The position numbers and the translations under genes were made by a program. From the NCBI GenBank assembly GCA_947426865.1, contig CANEFS010000004.1, positions 1-56,853 on the forward strand: a stretch of DNA of 56,853 nt, given 5' to 3'. Below the pieces are notes generated by a model. The model did not search any database. It had not been told where the DNA came from and worked only from the letters and a program-made list of their open reading frames with translations. This DNA is from an uncultured Coriobacteriaceae bacterium (GTDB lineage Bacteria > Actinomycetota > Coriobacteriia > Coriobacteriales > Atopobiaceae). This document shows positions 24,498-33,208 of the stretch, piece by piece. Numbering within the stretch: position 1 is the stretch's first letter; the number at the start of each line of letters is the position of its first letter.

Positions 24498-25574
24498 CTA
24501 GCCCTCAAGCCCCTCAGGATTTTTCGACTGCCAGTTCCAAGAATCGCGCACCATATCTTCCAAAGTTTTCTCGGCCTTCCAGCCCAAGATTTTCTCGGCT
24601 TTCGTAGCGTCTGCGAAGTTCTGAGCGATGTCTCCTGCACGGCGCTCTTCGATGACGTAGGGAATCTCCTGGCCCGAGGCGGTCTGGAAAGCCTTGATGA
24701 CCTCGAGGACGCTTGAGCCGGATCCGGTGCCCAAATTGAAAATCTCAACGCCGGTGTGACCCTGCATCCACTGGAGAGCGGCAACGTGGCCGGCGGCTAA
24801 ATCGACGACGTGAATGTAGTCGCGGATGCCGGTGCCATCGGGCGTGGCGTAATCGTCGCCAAAAACGTGCACCTTGTCGCGCTTGCCCACCGCGGTTTGC
24901 GCGATGTAGGGCACGAGGTTGTTGGGAATACCCTTGGGGTCCTCGCCAATAAGGCCGGAGACGTGTGCGCCAATGGGATTGAAGTAGCGAAGCAAAACGA
25001 CGTCCCACTCGGGGTCTGCCGTATAAAGGTCGGTCAAGATTTGCTCAATCATCCACTTCGTCCAGCCGTACGGATTCGTGGCCGGCTTCTTGGGCGACTC
25101 TTCGGTCAAAGGAAGCGTGTCGGGGTCTCCGTAGACGGTGGATGAGCTCGAGAAAATAATCGACTTACAGCCAGCGTTTCCCATCACCTTGCAAAGAGTG
25201 CAAGTGCCAGCGATATTGTTGTCGTAGTACTCCAGGGGTTTCTCGACTGATTCGCCGACCGCTTTAAGGCCGGCAAAGTGAATGACGTTTTTGATGTCAT
25301 GCGCGTCAAAAATGCTCGTCAGCGCCTCTTCATCGCGAATGTCGGCTTCATAGAAGGTCAGTTTTTCAAAGGCCTTCTCGCCCACAATTTCTTCAATGCG
25401 GTCCAAAACTTTCTCGCTCGAGTTTTCGAGATTGTCGACGATGACCACAGAAAAGCCGCTCTCGAGAAGATCAACGACCGTGTGGCTTCCGATAAAACCG
25501 GTTCCGCCCGTCACGAGAACTTCGCCTTGAATTTTTTTCGTGCGTGAAAAAATACGTTTAAAAAGTCCCATCAT
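24498..25574 (-). CDS. galE: UDP-glucose 4-epimerase
   Basis: GalE interconverts UDP-glucose and UDP-galactose with bound NAD in the cytoplasm, for galactose use and surface glycans. The Rossmann GGTGFIGSH, the catalytic SSSSTVYG serine and YGWTK Tyr-Lys pair, RYFNPIGAH and NLGTGSG motifs are present. The first 17 residues (MMGLFKRIFSRTKK...) form an added basic stretch. It lies 40 bp before the isoprenyl synthase. The 226-bp gap upstream (25575-25800) is a divergent promoter region with no gene. Confidence 0.93.
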   Translation of the reverse strand: MMGLFKRIFSRTKKIQGEVLVTGGTGFIGSHTVVDLLESGFSVVIVDNLENSSEKVLDRIEEIVGEKAFEKLTFYEADIRDEEALTSIFDAHDIKNVIHFAGLKAVGESVEKPLEYYDNNIAGTCTLCKVMGNAGCKSIIFSSSSTVYGDPDTLPLTEESPKKPATNPYGWTKWMIEQILTDLYTADPEWDVVLLRYFNPIGAHVSGLIGEDPKGIPNNLVPYIAQTAVGKRDKVHVFGDDYATPDGTGIRDYIHVVDLAAGHVAALQWMQGHTGVEIFNLGTGSGSSVLEVIKAFQTASGQEIPYVIEERRAGDIAQNFADATKAEKILGWKAEKTLEDMVRDSWNWQSKNPEGLEG

Positions 25575-25800
25575 AAAAGTCGTTCCTCTCCTGGAATTTC
25601 GCTTCGAATTTCTCCTGGCGTCTTTCTTGAAAGCGACGTGCGCGCTGCGAGCGCCGACGCATGTTTCTGCTTGTTAATTGTAGCCTACTCACAGAGCGCA
25701 AAGCGTCAATCTTTATTGAATTGAAGGCACGGTGCAAGTAAACTCAAGAACGATTCAAGGCGCTAAAAGTGTGCCGGAAAAAACAACCATAGGAGAAATT

Positions 25801-26103
25801 ATGAGTGAAGAACAAAGCAAGGCCTTTTCGCGTTTCGTGACGATTCTTGGTTCCATCGCGAGCATTTTGTCTGTTTGCATGTTTGTTAGCTACGTTTTTA
25901 ACATGATAGGTTTTGTCCAAAATCCTTCCCCTGACACGGATTTCCCCATTCAAACTTTGGTGGCCTTTATAAACTGCTGCGTATGGACTGCCTACGGATT
26001 CTTGTTGCCCAAGAAAAACATCCCCATTCTTGTGGCCAATACACCGGGCGTTTTTGTAACGCTTGCAACAATTATTTGCTGGTGTGTGGTGATTCCTCAC
26101 TAA
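25801..26103 (+). CDS. SemiSWEET-family sugar transporter
   Basis: A 100-residue membrane protein with three helices. The block NCCVWTAYGFLLPKKNIPIL, with the conserved Trp-Tyr-Gly and Pro followed by NTPG, marks the SemiSWEET (MtN3-type) family, which works as a homodimer for passive sugar movement across the membrane. ATG 25801 is preferred over a longer frame because AGGAG sits just before it. It stands alone on the plus strand. Confidence 0.85.
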   Translation: MSEEQSKAFSRFVTILGSIASILSVCMFVSYVFNMIGFVQNPSPDTDFPIQTLVAFINCCVWTAYGFLLPKKNIPILVANTPGVFVTLATIICWCVVIPH

Positions 26104-26212
26104 TTCGAGAAGTACCTGAGGGCGCTTTTTTCGCCATTTCTCAAGAGGCCCCTTAAGAGACATCAAAAGGCGCAGCTTCCCGAGAAGAACTTCTCGAGAA
26201 GAGCCGTCAAAA

Positions 26213-26247
26213 AGAAAGCCGCGCGATTGCAAGTGCAGCCGCGCGGC
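26213..26247 (-). terminator. terminator after tRNA-Thr
   Basis: On the minus strand GCCGCGCG and CGCGCGGC (26240-26247 and 26218-26225) form a perfect 8-bp stem with a 14-nt loop followed by TTTCTTTTT, 12 bp after the tRNA. Confidence 0.85.
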
Positions 26248-26259
26248 ATGGCAAAAAAC

Positions 26260-26335
26260 TGGAGCCAGCTATCAGGATTGAACTGATGACCTCCGCTTTA
26301 CGAGAGCGGCGCTCTACCAACTGAGCTAAGCTGGC
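26260..26335 (-). tRNA. tRNA-Thr (CGT)
   Basis: A 76-nt tRNA with encoded CCA, a 7-bp acceptor stem (GCCAGCT/AGCTGGC), anticodon loop CTCGTAA and T loop TTCAATC. It reads ACG. A TTGGCG/TATAAA promoter-like pair overlaps the end of the next gene upstream. Confidence 0.95.
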
Positions 26336-26383
26336 GCTTTCACAGCGGACCTTTCACTGAGGAGCTGCTGCGAAGTTTATATT

Positions 26384-27475
26384 CTACATGATTGCCTCGC
26401 CAATTCGGACTTGGCAATTCATAAGAATTTCATTAACGAAATCATTCCAAGATTGAGCCGCAGATGTACTGCTCGTGGAGTATTGCTGAGAGGCAATGTT
26501 AAAAGCAGCCAATGCTTGATCGTAGGTGGCTTGATCAGGATTGAAGCCTTGGAGAGATTCGTAGAAGGCGTTGTCGGTGTTGGCCCAACTGTTTGTTTCG
26601 GCATTCCAATTTGAACCGAGCAAGTTCAAGATGTAGTCCTTATAAGTGGCAGCATCCTTTCCTCCCTCGGGGGCGACAGGAGCTGTTTCGCTCAAGTCAA
26701 TGCCGGTGATTTCTTCTTTCAGCTTGTTGATTCCTGCGGCTTGACGGATGTAATTTTGAACACTTTCCTCATCCAAACCGTAGGAGTTAGCAATCTGCCC
26801 ATAGTCGGTGCTACCTAATTGCGCCTGAGCGTAGTCTTTCATCTCTTCGTCGGTGATAGTGATGCCGCGAGCTGTCACTTCGCTGTTGAGAACGGCAGTG
26901 CGAATGCTTGCAAGAATCGCATCGGCAGAAGGATAGTCATACGTTCCATCACTTTTTTTCGCATTCGTCAGGCCCTCGCCAGACTCTAAAGCCTCGCGCG
27001 CACTTATGAAATTGGGAACGCCTTTGTAAATATACATACCGACGGGGCTGTTGAGCTCGCCCTCCGAAAGGGTCGTTTTTCCACCCAGAGCAAAGCCCGA
27101 ACCAAGAGAATAGAAACCAAGAAGAACGCCGAGAAAAGCGCAGATAACACCCGTAATAATGGTGGCAACGAGGCTCACCTTCCTCGTTTGCTTTTTCTCG
27201 TCAGCCTTCTTTTTCTCACTAGCTGCGGCCTTGGGCTCTAAGGCTTTGGATGCCTTTGCGGTAGTTGCCTTGCGGGTCTCTGTTTTTGCCGCAGGTTTTT
27301 TGGCTGCGGGAGTGGTCTTGACCGTTACGCTTTTTTTAGCGGATGCCGCTGGAACCTTCGTCGCAGTTTTTTTCGCGGTCGAGGCCTTTTTTGCCGTTGG
27401 CCTCGACTTTGTTCCGGCCTTTGCTGATGCGTTTTTAGAGGACAAGGTCTTCGTTATTTTCTTGGCTTGTGTCAT
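26384..27475 (-). CDS. SurA-N-like membrane protein with Lys/Ala-rich tail
   Basis: A 363-residue protein. Residues 1-100 are a Lys/Ala/Thr-rich tail like histone H1, then one membrane segment (about 103-125, VATIITGVICAFLGVLLGF), then an extracytoplasmic helical domain resembling SurA/foldase N-termini (GITITDEEMKDYAQAQLG). No PPIase domain is visible. It may help fold or quality-check secreted proteins. The basic tail lies in the cytoplasm and could bind nucleic acid or acidic partners. Neighbouring genes have similar tails. Confidence 0.7.
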   Translation of the reverse strand: MTQAKKITKTLSSKNASAKAGTKSRPTAKKASTAKKTATKVPAASAKKSVTVKTTPAAKKPAAKTETRKATTAKASKALEPKAAASEKKKADEKKQTRKVSLVATIITGVICAFLGVLLGFYSLGSGFALGGKTTLSEGELNSPVGMYIYKGVPNFISAREALESGEGLTNAKKSDGTYDYPSADAILASIRTAVLNSEVTARGITITDEEMKDYAQAQLGSTDYGQIANSYGLDEESVQNYIRQAAGINKLKEEITGIDLSETAPVAPEGGKDAATYKDYILNLLGSNWNAETNSWANTDNAFYESLQGFNPDQATYDQALAAFNIASQQYSTSSTSAAQSWNDFVNEILMNCQVRIGEAIM

Positions 27476-27559
27476 GGGACATCTTTCTTTTAATGTTCCG
27501 TCGTGTTTTTCGGAGCCATAATAATAGCGCTCTTTAACGCGTGTTGCGCACCTTACGCT

Positions 27560-28507
27560 CTATTTTCTTTTTTTCTTCGCGGCGCTGACTTTCTTTTTAG
27601 ACGTACCGTTGTTCGTTTTCTTTGCGGCGGTTGAGGATTTTTTCACAGTAGTTGCGGGTTTCTTCGCTGCGCTCGCCGTTTTCTTTTTTGTGGCAGCCGC
27701 TTTCTTTGTAGAAGTTGTCGCTTTCGACGCTGCTTTCGTCGTTTTCTTTACAGCTTTTTTAACCGAGACACCCTTAGAAGTTGTCTTTTTAACCGTCGCT
27801 TTCGCGGCAGCTGCCTTTTTCGTCACCGGCTTTGTGGCCTTCTTTGGCGCTGTCTTGGCAATCTTTTTCGCAGCTGCTTTCTTGGGCGCAGGCTTTGAAC
27901 TCGTTTTTGTCGTTGTTGGTTTTTTCGCCGGCGCTTTTTTGGGCTTTATGCCCTTTGCTGCTCTCAAAACATCGTTCGAAAGTTTTTTGATAATCGGCAA
28001 CGTCGAATTTTGCGCATCAAATTTAATCCGGGAAACAACAGCCTTTTTGATGTCTGGATCGATAGGAGCCGAAACGAACCCTTCCAGCGCCGCAAGCATT
28101 TCTCGGTATTGAGAGTCACCGTGATACACCTGAATCGACTCTTCAAGCATCGGCCAAACTTTCTTGGAGAAGGCCTTCGTTTGACTTCCCATAGCGCTTA
28201 TGAAGCGGAAGGCGGCCAAGCGCACAGTGGAAGAGCCTTCGTCAAAAAGGGATGGCTCGGCAAAATCGACCGCATCGGAAAACGCTTTCACGTTGCCTTT
28301 AACCACTTGCGTCAAAGAATTCAGGAGCTCCCAGCGCGTTTGAGCCTCGGGGCGCTCAAGAGCATCGAAAATATCGTCGGTAAAGTCGAGGATACTTTCT
28401 GGCTTAGCAATTATGTTCTCGGCGATGGCATGTGCCGCATCCTGGCGCTTTCTGCGTGAGGGCGAGGACAGGTCATCTACGATTTTTGCAAGCTCTCTTT
28501 TATTCAT
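27560..28507 (-). CDS. HEAT-like repeat protein with histone-H1-like tail
   Basis: Residues 1-185 are helical repeats of HEAT/armadillo type (LSSPSRRKRQDAAHAIAENI, RLAAFRFISAMG and similar). Residues 190-315 are almost wholly Lys, Ala, Thr and Pro (KKAPAKKPTTTK, AAKKAAAK) with no acidic residue, as in bacterial H1-like proteins. It probably binds DNA or RNA through the tail. A CGGAG site 7 nt before ATG 28507 sets the start. A specific function is not known to me. Confidence 0.75.
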   Translation of the reverse strand: MNKRELAKIVDDLSSPSRRKRQDAAHAIAENIIAKPESILDFTDDIFDALERPEAQTRWELLNSLTQVVKGNVKAFSDAVDFAEPSLFDEGSSTVRLAAFRFISAMGSQTKAFSKKVWPMLEESIQVYHGDSQYREMLAALEGFVSAPIDPDIKKAVVSRIKFDAQNSTLPIIKKLSNDVLRAAKGIKPKKAPAKKPTTTKTSSKPAPKKAAAKKIAKTAPKKATKPVTKKAAAAKATVKKTTSKGVSVKKAVKKTTKAASKATTSTKKAAATKKKTASAAKKPATTVKKSSTAAKKTNNGTSKKKVSAAKKKRK

Positions 28508-28575
28508 GGATATCTCCGATTTCTTCTTCGCGGTTCAGTTTCTTTTTGTTGCGTCGCTTTTTTGTGGATGAGAAT

Positions 28576-29238
28576 TTATTTGCCGTCGCTTTCCTGGGCG
28601 TTCTCTTTCGCGCCGCCCGCTCCCTCTTTTGCGCTTTCGGCGCTCTTGTTCACGCGCCTTCTTGTGCGAGTCGTGCTGGGTTGCACTCTACTTTTTTGCG
28701 CTGGCTTTTTCGCCTCTTGTTTTTGAGGCGCCAAGAGCTGTTCGTAAAAAATGAACTCATCGCAATTGTCGGCCAAAAGAGAGCTCGTGGAAGCTTCCAT
28801 TCCAACCCCTACCACGTACTTTCCATACTCCTTCAATTTCGAGACAACCGGCGAAAAGTCCGAGTCCCCTGAGAGAATGGCGAACGTATCGATGGGCTCG
28901 CGCGTCAAGCACATCTCGACAGCGTCGACGGCCAAGCGAATATCGCCTGAGTTTTTGCCGGTCACAGCGCGATCGGGAATCTCGATAAGTTCAACGCCGA
29001 GTTCGTGCAAGGGTGTAACAACATCGGCAAAACGACTCCAGTCACAATAGGCCTTCTTGGATACGATGCGCCCCATTTTCAAAAGGCGCTGAAAGATAAG
29101 GTTGATGTCGGGACGAGGGCCGGCGTTTTGATGGAGGCCGGGCTTCTTTTTTGTTGGCTTCCCCGTTCCCAAAGCCAAGTTTTCATAGTCAATCAAAACA
29201 GCAATCGAATTGCTGCTCACATTATTATTTTGCGTCAT
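28576..29238 (-). CDS. NYN-domain (LabA/PIN-like) protein
   Basis: A 220-residue protein with a NYN domain, a PIN-like fold found in RNases. The acidic metal site is formed by LIDYENL at the start, DIRLAVDAVEMC, and AILSGDSDFSPVV. The last 50 residues are a basic and then acidic low-complexity tail. It may cut or bind RNA. Its start overlaps the upstream stop (ATGA), so it is co-translated with the membrane protein gene. Confidence 0.85.
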   Translation of the reverse strand: MTQNNNVSSNSIAVLIDYENLALGTGKPTKKKPGLHQNAGPRPDINLIFQRLLKMGRIVSKKAYCDWSRFADVVTPLHELGVELIEIPDRAVTGKNSGDIRLAVDAVEMCLTREPIDTFAILSGDSDFSPVVSKLKEYGKYVVGVGMEASTSSLLADNCDEFIFYEQLLAPQKQEAKKPAQKSRVQPSTTRTRRRVNKSAESAKEGAGGAKENAQESDGK

Positions 29239-29723
29239 GAATTGTACCTTCTATTTCGTTTAGTTTTCTTCGCCTTTTTCTTGGCGGCGTTTTCGTTTTT
29301 TTCGCCCGAGGGTTTCTCGGCGCCTTTCTGGACGGCACCTTCTTTACCAGTGGCTTTCTTGCCAGCCTCTTCCTCATCCTCCGAGGTCGGCAACTTCCGC
29401 CCGGCAAACTTCTGCGCCATCTTGAACGGACCCAAATCTTTTCCGTAGCTCATCGTCATGCCCGCAATCAGGCCGCCCAAAGCTCCAATCGTCAGAAAGC
29501 CCAGCACAACGTAGCCGGTCAAGCAAATGGCCGCTGAGAAAACAATCGTCAGCCCGTAGGCAATCGCGCTTTTCTGCAGGTATTCCTTCTTACTCGTAAC
29601 GTTTTTCGTCAGTTCGGAGCCAATCTGAAAGCCGACGATAATACCGAATATCGCCAGCACGATGCTGACGATAACAATGACGAACGAGTCGTTTGAGGCG
29701 TATGCAGGAATGGTTTCTTCCAT
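29235..29723 (-). CDS. membrane protein with basic C-terminal tail
   Basis: A 162-residue protein with three membrane segments (about 14-34, 52-72, 74-92) and a charged C-terminus that turns strongly Lys-rich after residue 120 (AAKKKAKKTKRNRR). I do not recognise a family. It is joined by ATGA overlap to the NYN gene. The basic tail matches a theme in the neighbouring genes. The start has only a weak ribosome site. Confidence 0.65.
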   Translation of the reverse strand: MEETIPAYASNDSFVIVIVSIVLAIFGIIVGFQIGSELTKNVTSKKEYLQKSAIAYGLTIVFSAAICLTGYVVLGFLTIGALGGLIAGMTMSYGKDLGPFKMAQKFAGRKLPTSEDEEEAGKKATGKEGAVQKGAEKPSGEKNENAAKKKAKKTKRNRRYNS

Positions 29724-29742
29724 ATGATGCTTTCTATCTGCT

Positions 29743-29820
29743 TCTACTTTTTAGCGTTACTGCAACTTTCAACTTCTACTTTTTAGCGTTGCTGTTACTT
29801 TCAGTTTCTACTTTTTAGCG
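29743..29820. repeat. tandem ~33-bp repeats at the 3' end of degV
   Basis: Three near-copies of a unit containing TTCTACTTTTTAGCGTT occur in a row. On the minus strand each repeats the last codons and stop of the degV gene (GCTAAAAAGTAG), so the gene end appears to have been duplicated twice downstream. They fill the gap between degV and the next gene. Confidence 0.8.
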
Positions 29821-30989
29821 ATGCCAAGCTTTGCAGCCACGCTGCCTTCCGGCGCCTTCTGCTTTCTGCGGTCAGGCCCCCAAAAGACGAGCGCCACCAT
29901 CCCTGGCCCCACGTGCGAGCCAATCACGGGCCCAACAGAGGAGCGAATAACAGGGATTTCCTCGCAGTTTTCAACTTTTCTAAAAAGAGCCTCCAGCCAA
30001 TCACCGTCATGCTCAGCATCAGCCGTGGCAATGCCCACCGGCGAGATTCTCTCGCCACCCGACTCTTCAATGTAGTCGTTGATGATGGCCTTCAGCGCCT
30101 TCTTGCGCCCGCGGCAAATACGCTTCAGGGTAAGCGCGCCCGTCTCGTCGTAGGAAAGCTCCGGCTTGATGTCGAGTTTTCCGCCAAGAGACGCCGCAAC
30201 AGCAGGAATCCTTCCACCGGCGGCCAGCGCGTTCAAGCTCTCGAGAGTAAAAAGGCCGTGCACGTAGTAGCGTGCCTCGCGAACCCATTCGACCAGCTCT
30301 TTGGCTGAGGCTCCCAGGTTTGCCTGATGAACCGCCTCGATTGCCAGAAGTTGGGCGGCAAGCGAGGGGCAATGGTTGTCAATAACGTAGAGCTCGAAGT
30401 CGGGAAACTCTTCCTTAATCATGTCAGCCGCTTGGCGCGCCGCATCAATAGAAGAGGAAAGCGCGCGCGGAAAACCCAGGTAAATGGTGGGCGTTCCCTT
30501 TTTGGCCGCGCTCTTAAAAATCTCGTAATAGTGGCCCGGCGTCACGGCACTTGTGGTGGGAATCGTGCCCTTGCGCATCTTGTTGTAAAACTCAGGCGCT
30601 GTCACCGACTGGAACATATCGTCGATATGCTCCTCGCCATCCACCGTGTAAGGAAAGCCAATAATGGTGACACCCAGCGCTTTTGCGATGTTAGGGTTAA
30701 AGTCGCCCGGCGTATCAACGATAATGTAGACGTTAGGATTTCCGAGAAAACTCTTGGGTCGATTGACACCGCTTTTCGCAGCGATAATCATCTCATCAAC
30801 GGATTCGTTCGCCTCCGTCCCCTGAGAAGCGCGACCGGCTTTCGCTGTTTGCTCCAGCTTCGCCGCTTTCGCCGTCTTGTGCGTCTTGTCCGCTTTACGT
30901 GTACGGGGAGTCTTAGCCGTCTTGGTCGCCTTCGCCTTCGTCTTGTCGGCAGCTTTATCGGCGGGTTTCTCGGCAGCTTTTTTTGCCAT
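29808..30989 (-). CDS. DegV-family fatty-acid-binding protein with basic tail
   Basis: Residues about 80-393 form a DegV domain, which binds a fatty acid and, as FakB, presents it to the FakA kinase. The TTSAVTPGHY and GHVGPG-like (GSHVGPGMVAL) motifs are visible. Residues 1-75 are a Lys/Ala/Thr-rich extension (KPADKAADKTKAKATKTAK), absent from ordinary DegV proteins. The final GIAKK and stop are repeated downstream in DNA. No fakA gene is in this window. Confidence 0.88.
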   Translation of the reverse strand: MAKKAAEKPADKAADKTKAKATKTAKTPRTRKADKTHKTAKAAKLEQTAKAGRASQGTEANESVDEMIIAAKSGVNRPKSFLGNPNVYIIVDTPGDFNPNIAKALGVTIIGFPYTVDGEEHIDDMFQSVTAPEFYNKMRKGTIPTTSAVTPGHYYEIFKSAAKKGTPTIYLGFPRALSSSIDAARQAADMIKEEFPDFELYVIDNHCPSLAAQLLAIEAVHQANLGASAKELVEWVREARYYVHGLFTLESLNALAAGGRIPAVAASLGGKLDIKPELSYDETGALTLKRICRGRKKALKAIINDYIEESGGERISPVGIATADAEHDGDWLEALFRKVENCEEIPVIRSSVGPVIGSHVGPGMVALVFWGPDRRKQKAPEGSVAAKLGIAKK

Positions 30990-31083
30990 AGTCTCTAAAT
31001 TCTCTCTTTTGATTGGATGCTTAGGATCGAATAAACGTACTCGCGGGGCGCCAGAAAGCTTTGCACGGCACCCCTGAGCTGCT

Positions 31084-31674
31084 CTATTTTTCTTCCGTAT
31101 CAGGCTTCAAAATACCGTAGCCACCGTCCTTGCGGCGATACACCACGTGGACGTTTCCGGTTTGCATGTCCTCGTAGACGAAAAAGTCGTGGCCGATAAG
31201 GTCGGTCTGGACCAGCGCCTCTTCCTCGGTGAGTTTCGTGAAGGGGATATATTTCGTGCGAACGAGAAGGTCGTCTTCGTCAATCGCATCCTCGTCGTGT
31301 AAGACTTGCGCCTCCATGGGGCTGTTTTGCTGGATGTCCTCGAAGCCCTCGCGTTTTGCAGCGCGCTGACGGCGGTCAATCATCTTCGTCTTGAACTTGC
31401 GAAGCTGGCGGGCGGCCATACGAGATGCCTCATCAATGGCGGCATACATGTCCTCTTTCGTCGCCGAGACGCGCACAACGTAGCCCTTCAGGCGAATCGT
31501 AAACTCCGCGGTAAAGTGATCTTTCTGATTCTTGTAAATCTGAGGGCGCAAAACCACGTCAACCGAGGTTGGCTCGGCCTCAATAACCCTGAGCGCGTCC
31601 TCAACTTTTGCAACCGAGTGCTCGCGAAGACCCTCGGTGACCTGCATTTTTCTTCCAAGAACTTGAATATCCAT
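31084..31674 (-). CDS. hpf: ribosome hibernation promoting factor, long form
   Basis: A 196-residue protein with an N-terminal S30AE domain that sits in the decoding site (residues 1-105, MDIQVLGRKM) and a C-terminal dimerisation domain (about 135-190, VRTKYIPFTKLTEEEAL, ending GGYGIL). It pairs ribosomes into inactive 100S particles in starvation. AAAGG precedes the start. Both length and layout match long HPF. Confidence 0.95.
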   Translation of the reverse strand: MDIQVLGRKMQVTEGLREHSVAKVEDALRVIEAEPTSVDVVLRPQIYKNQKDHFTAEFTIRLKGYVVRVSATKEDMYAAIDEASRMAARQLRKFKTKMIDRRQRAAKREGFEDIQQNSPMEAQVLHDEDAIDEDDLLVRTKYIPFTKLTEEEALVQTDLIGHDFFVYEDMQTGNVHVVYRRKDGGYGILKPDTEEK

Positions 31675-31738
31675 AACGTGCCTTTCTTCGCGCTGCGACG
31701 CCTTTCTTCTCGCAGCTTTGCGTGTTGTTGCTTATACC

Positions 31739-31826
31739 CTTCAATCGTTTCTCGAGAAAATCCCTCTTTGAAAAAGTCGCTTCTCGAGAAAATCTTGTTT
31801 TCGAGAAAATCGTAGTCCGAGAAACC
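31739..31826. other. cluster of TCGAGAAAA repeats
   Basis: Between hpf and the next gene, three copies of CGAGAAAATC (within 31748-31762, 31780-31794 and 31798-31811) and one CCGAGAAACC (31816-31826) lie within 80 bp; the first two extend into the palindrome TTCTCGAGAA. They are forms of the word repeated across this chromosome. No terminator T-run is present. Confidence 0.6.
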
Positions 31827-32807
31827 CTAGTATTTATGCAGGGCATTCGCGCCTGCTGTCGAGCCGTCCCCCGGGCCGTACGACTGCGAAGAGCTGAGCT
31901 TCGTGCCACTCGTCTCTCCTGAAACATCCGTGTTGTTTGCCGAAGTCTTAAAGTCGGTGAGGCCGTCGCCACCAAGCTCCATCACCGTTCCTGTCCAGCG
32001 ATAATCGATGGCGTTCAAAACGCCGTTGCGAGAAATTTCGTTCAGCGCATCCTCGATGGCCTTGATAAGAACGCTGTTCGTAGCGTTGACGCCGATGCCA
32101 ATTTTTGTGGGCGCGAAAAGCTGTGTGGCGAAATAAATGTCGTCGTAATCCATGGCCAAATTTGCGCCCGAAACTGCAGGTGCGGCCACGTAATCAACTT
32201 TGCCCTCTTGGAGCGCTTGGAATGCATCGTCCAAGTTTTTGAAGGTCTGCTGTTGCATCTTGAGATTCGACTTAGTCACGATTGTCTCGGTCGCGGAACC
32301 CCTAACGTAGCCAATCGATTTGCCCGTCAAGTCCGAGATGCTCTCTATTTTCTGGTCCTGCTCACCTTTCGAGAAGAGCCCGACGCCCGACTCCAGATAC
32401 GAAGAGACGACGGCCATGCCATTAGCATTTTTCGAGCTCACACCCATCACCATGTCGAGCGATTCTTTTCTCGCCTGCTCGGTTGAGCTCACCTTATAAA
32501 ACTCCACGTTAAGGCCCAATTCTGAGGCAACCGCAGCCGCCACATCGATATCGAGACCGGTGGGCTGATTGTTGACGTCACCTGCGTACTGGGGACTTCC
32601 AGCCTTTTCCATGTAACCAACCTTGAGCTTCCCTGACTCAGAAATGGCGGGAGGCGTGAGGGAACTCGTCATGTTGGCGTTAGCTTTGTCGGCTGCGTCT
32701 TGATAAGAAGCGAAAGAAAGCCCCGCGCAACCTGAAAGGGGAAAAATCAGCAATGCGGCTACAAGGGGGGCAAAAATGCGAGTCGCGAGTTTCTCGGCTT
32801 TTTTCAT
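31827..32807 (-). CDS. solitary amino-acid-type ABC substrate-binding lipoprotein
   Basis: A 326-residue family 3 solute-binding protein with signal peptide and lipobox LSGC (Cys27), so it is anchored outside the membrane. The core (KLKVGYMEKAG, QPTGLDIDVAAAVA, LTGKSIGYVRGSATE) is typical of polar amino acid binders. No permease or ATPase gene is adjacent, so it may serve a transporter elsewhere or act as a sensor. The Ser/Gly-rich C-terminus is probably disordered. Confidence 0.85.
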   Translation of the reverse strand: MKKAEKLATRIFAPLVAALLIFPLSGCAGLSFASYQDAADKANANMTSSLTPPAISESGKLKVGYMEKAGSPQYAGDVNNQPTGLDIDVAAAVASELGLNVEFYKVSSTEQARKESLDMVMGVSSKNANGMAVVSSYLESGVGLFSKGEQDQKIESISDLTGKSIGYVRGSATETIVTKSNLKMQQQTFKNLDDAFQALQEGKVDYVAAPAVSGANLAMDYDDIYFATQLFAPTKIGIGVNATNSVLIKAIEDALNEISRNGVLNAIDYRWTGTVMELGGDGLTDFKTSANNTDVSGETSGTKLSSSQSYGPGDGSTAGANALHKY

Positions 32808-33208
32808 AATGGTAACGTCGTCCTTTTCTAACTTTTTAGCCTTGTTTGTGCTGTTAATCTGCGTTTTTTTGTTTTAATCGGTTCTTTCAATAGGTCGTTT
32901 CAATAGGTTCTTCTCGGCTGACCTGGTTTTTGACCCCACACTCGCGTGCTGGGAAATTCCTCTCCTTCCGCGGCTTTTTGCCGCTCACAAGAAGGGCACG
33001 GCTTACATCTAGAACGAGCCATGATAGCGCCCGAGTTAATCTTTGCAGGCATGCAAGCAGCTTTGGCAGCTTCGCAGCTTCAGCAGTTTTCGCATGCGGG
33101 CGAGTTAGCGCAACTCAAGCGTTTACGTGGATCCTTTTGGCCTCGTCTACCTTGGATTAGAGCGTTTTCGCTCGCAACCACAGACCCGATCGAACCTATC
33201 ACCCTATT
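32808..33208. other. 401-bp segment without a supported gene
   Basis: The part next to 32807 should hold the promoter of the binding-protein gene. Short open frames exist on the plus strand, but they lack ribosome sites and overlap comFC antisense. I see no RNA gene or repeat here. Confidence 0.5.
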
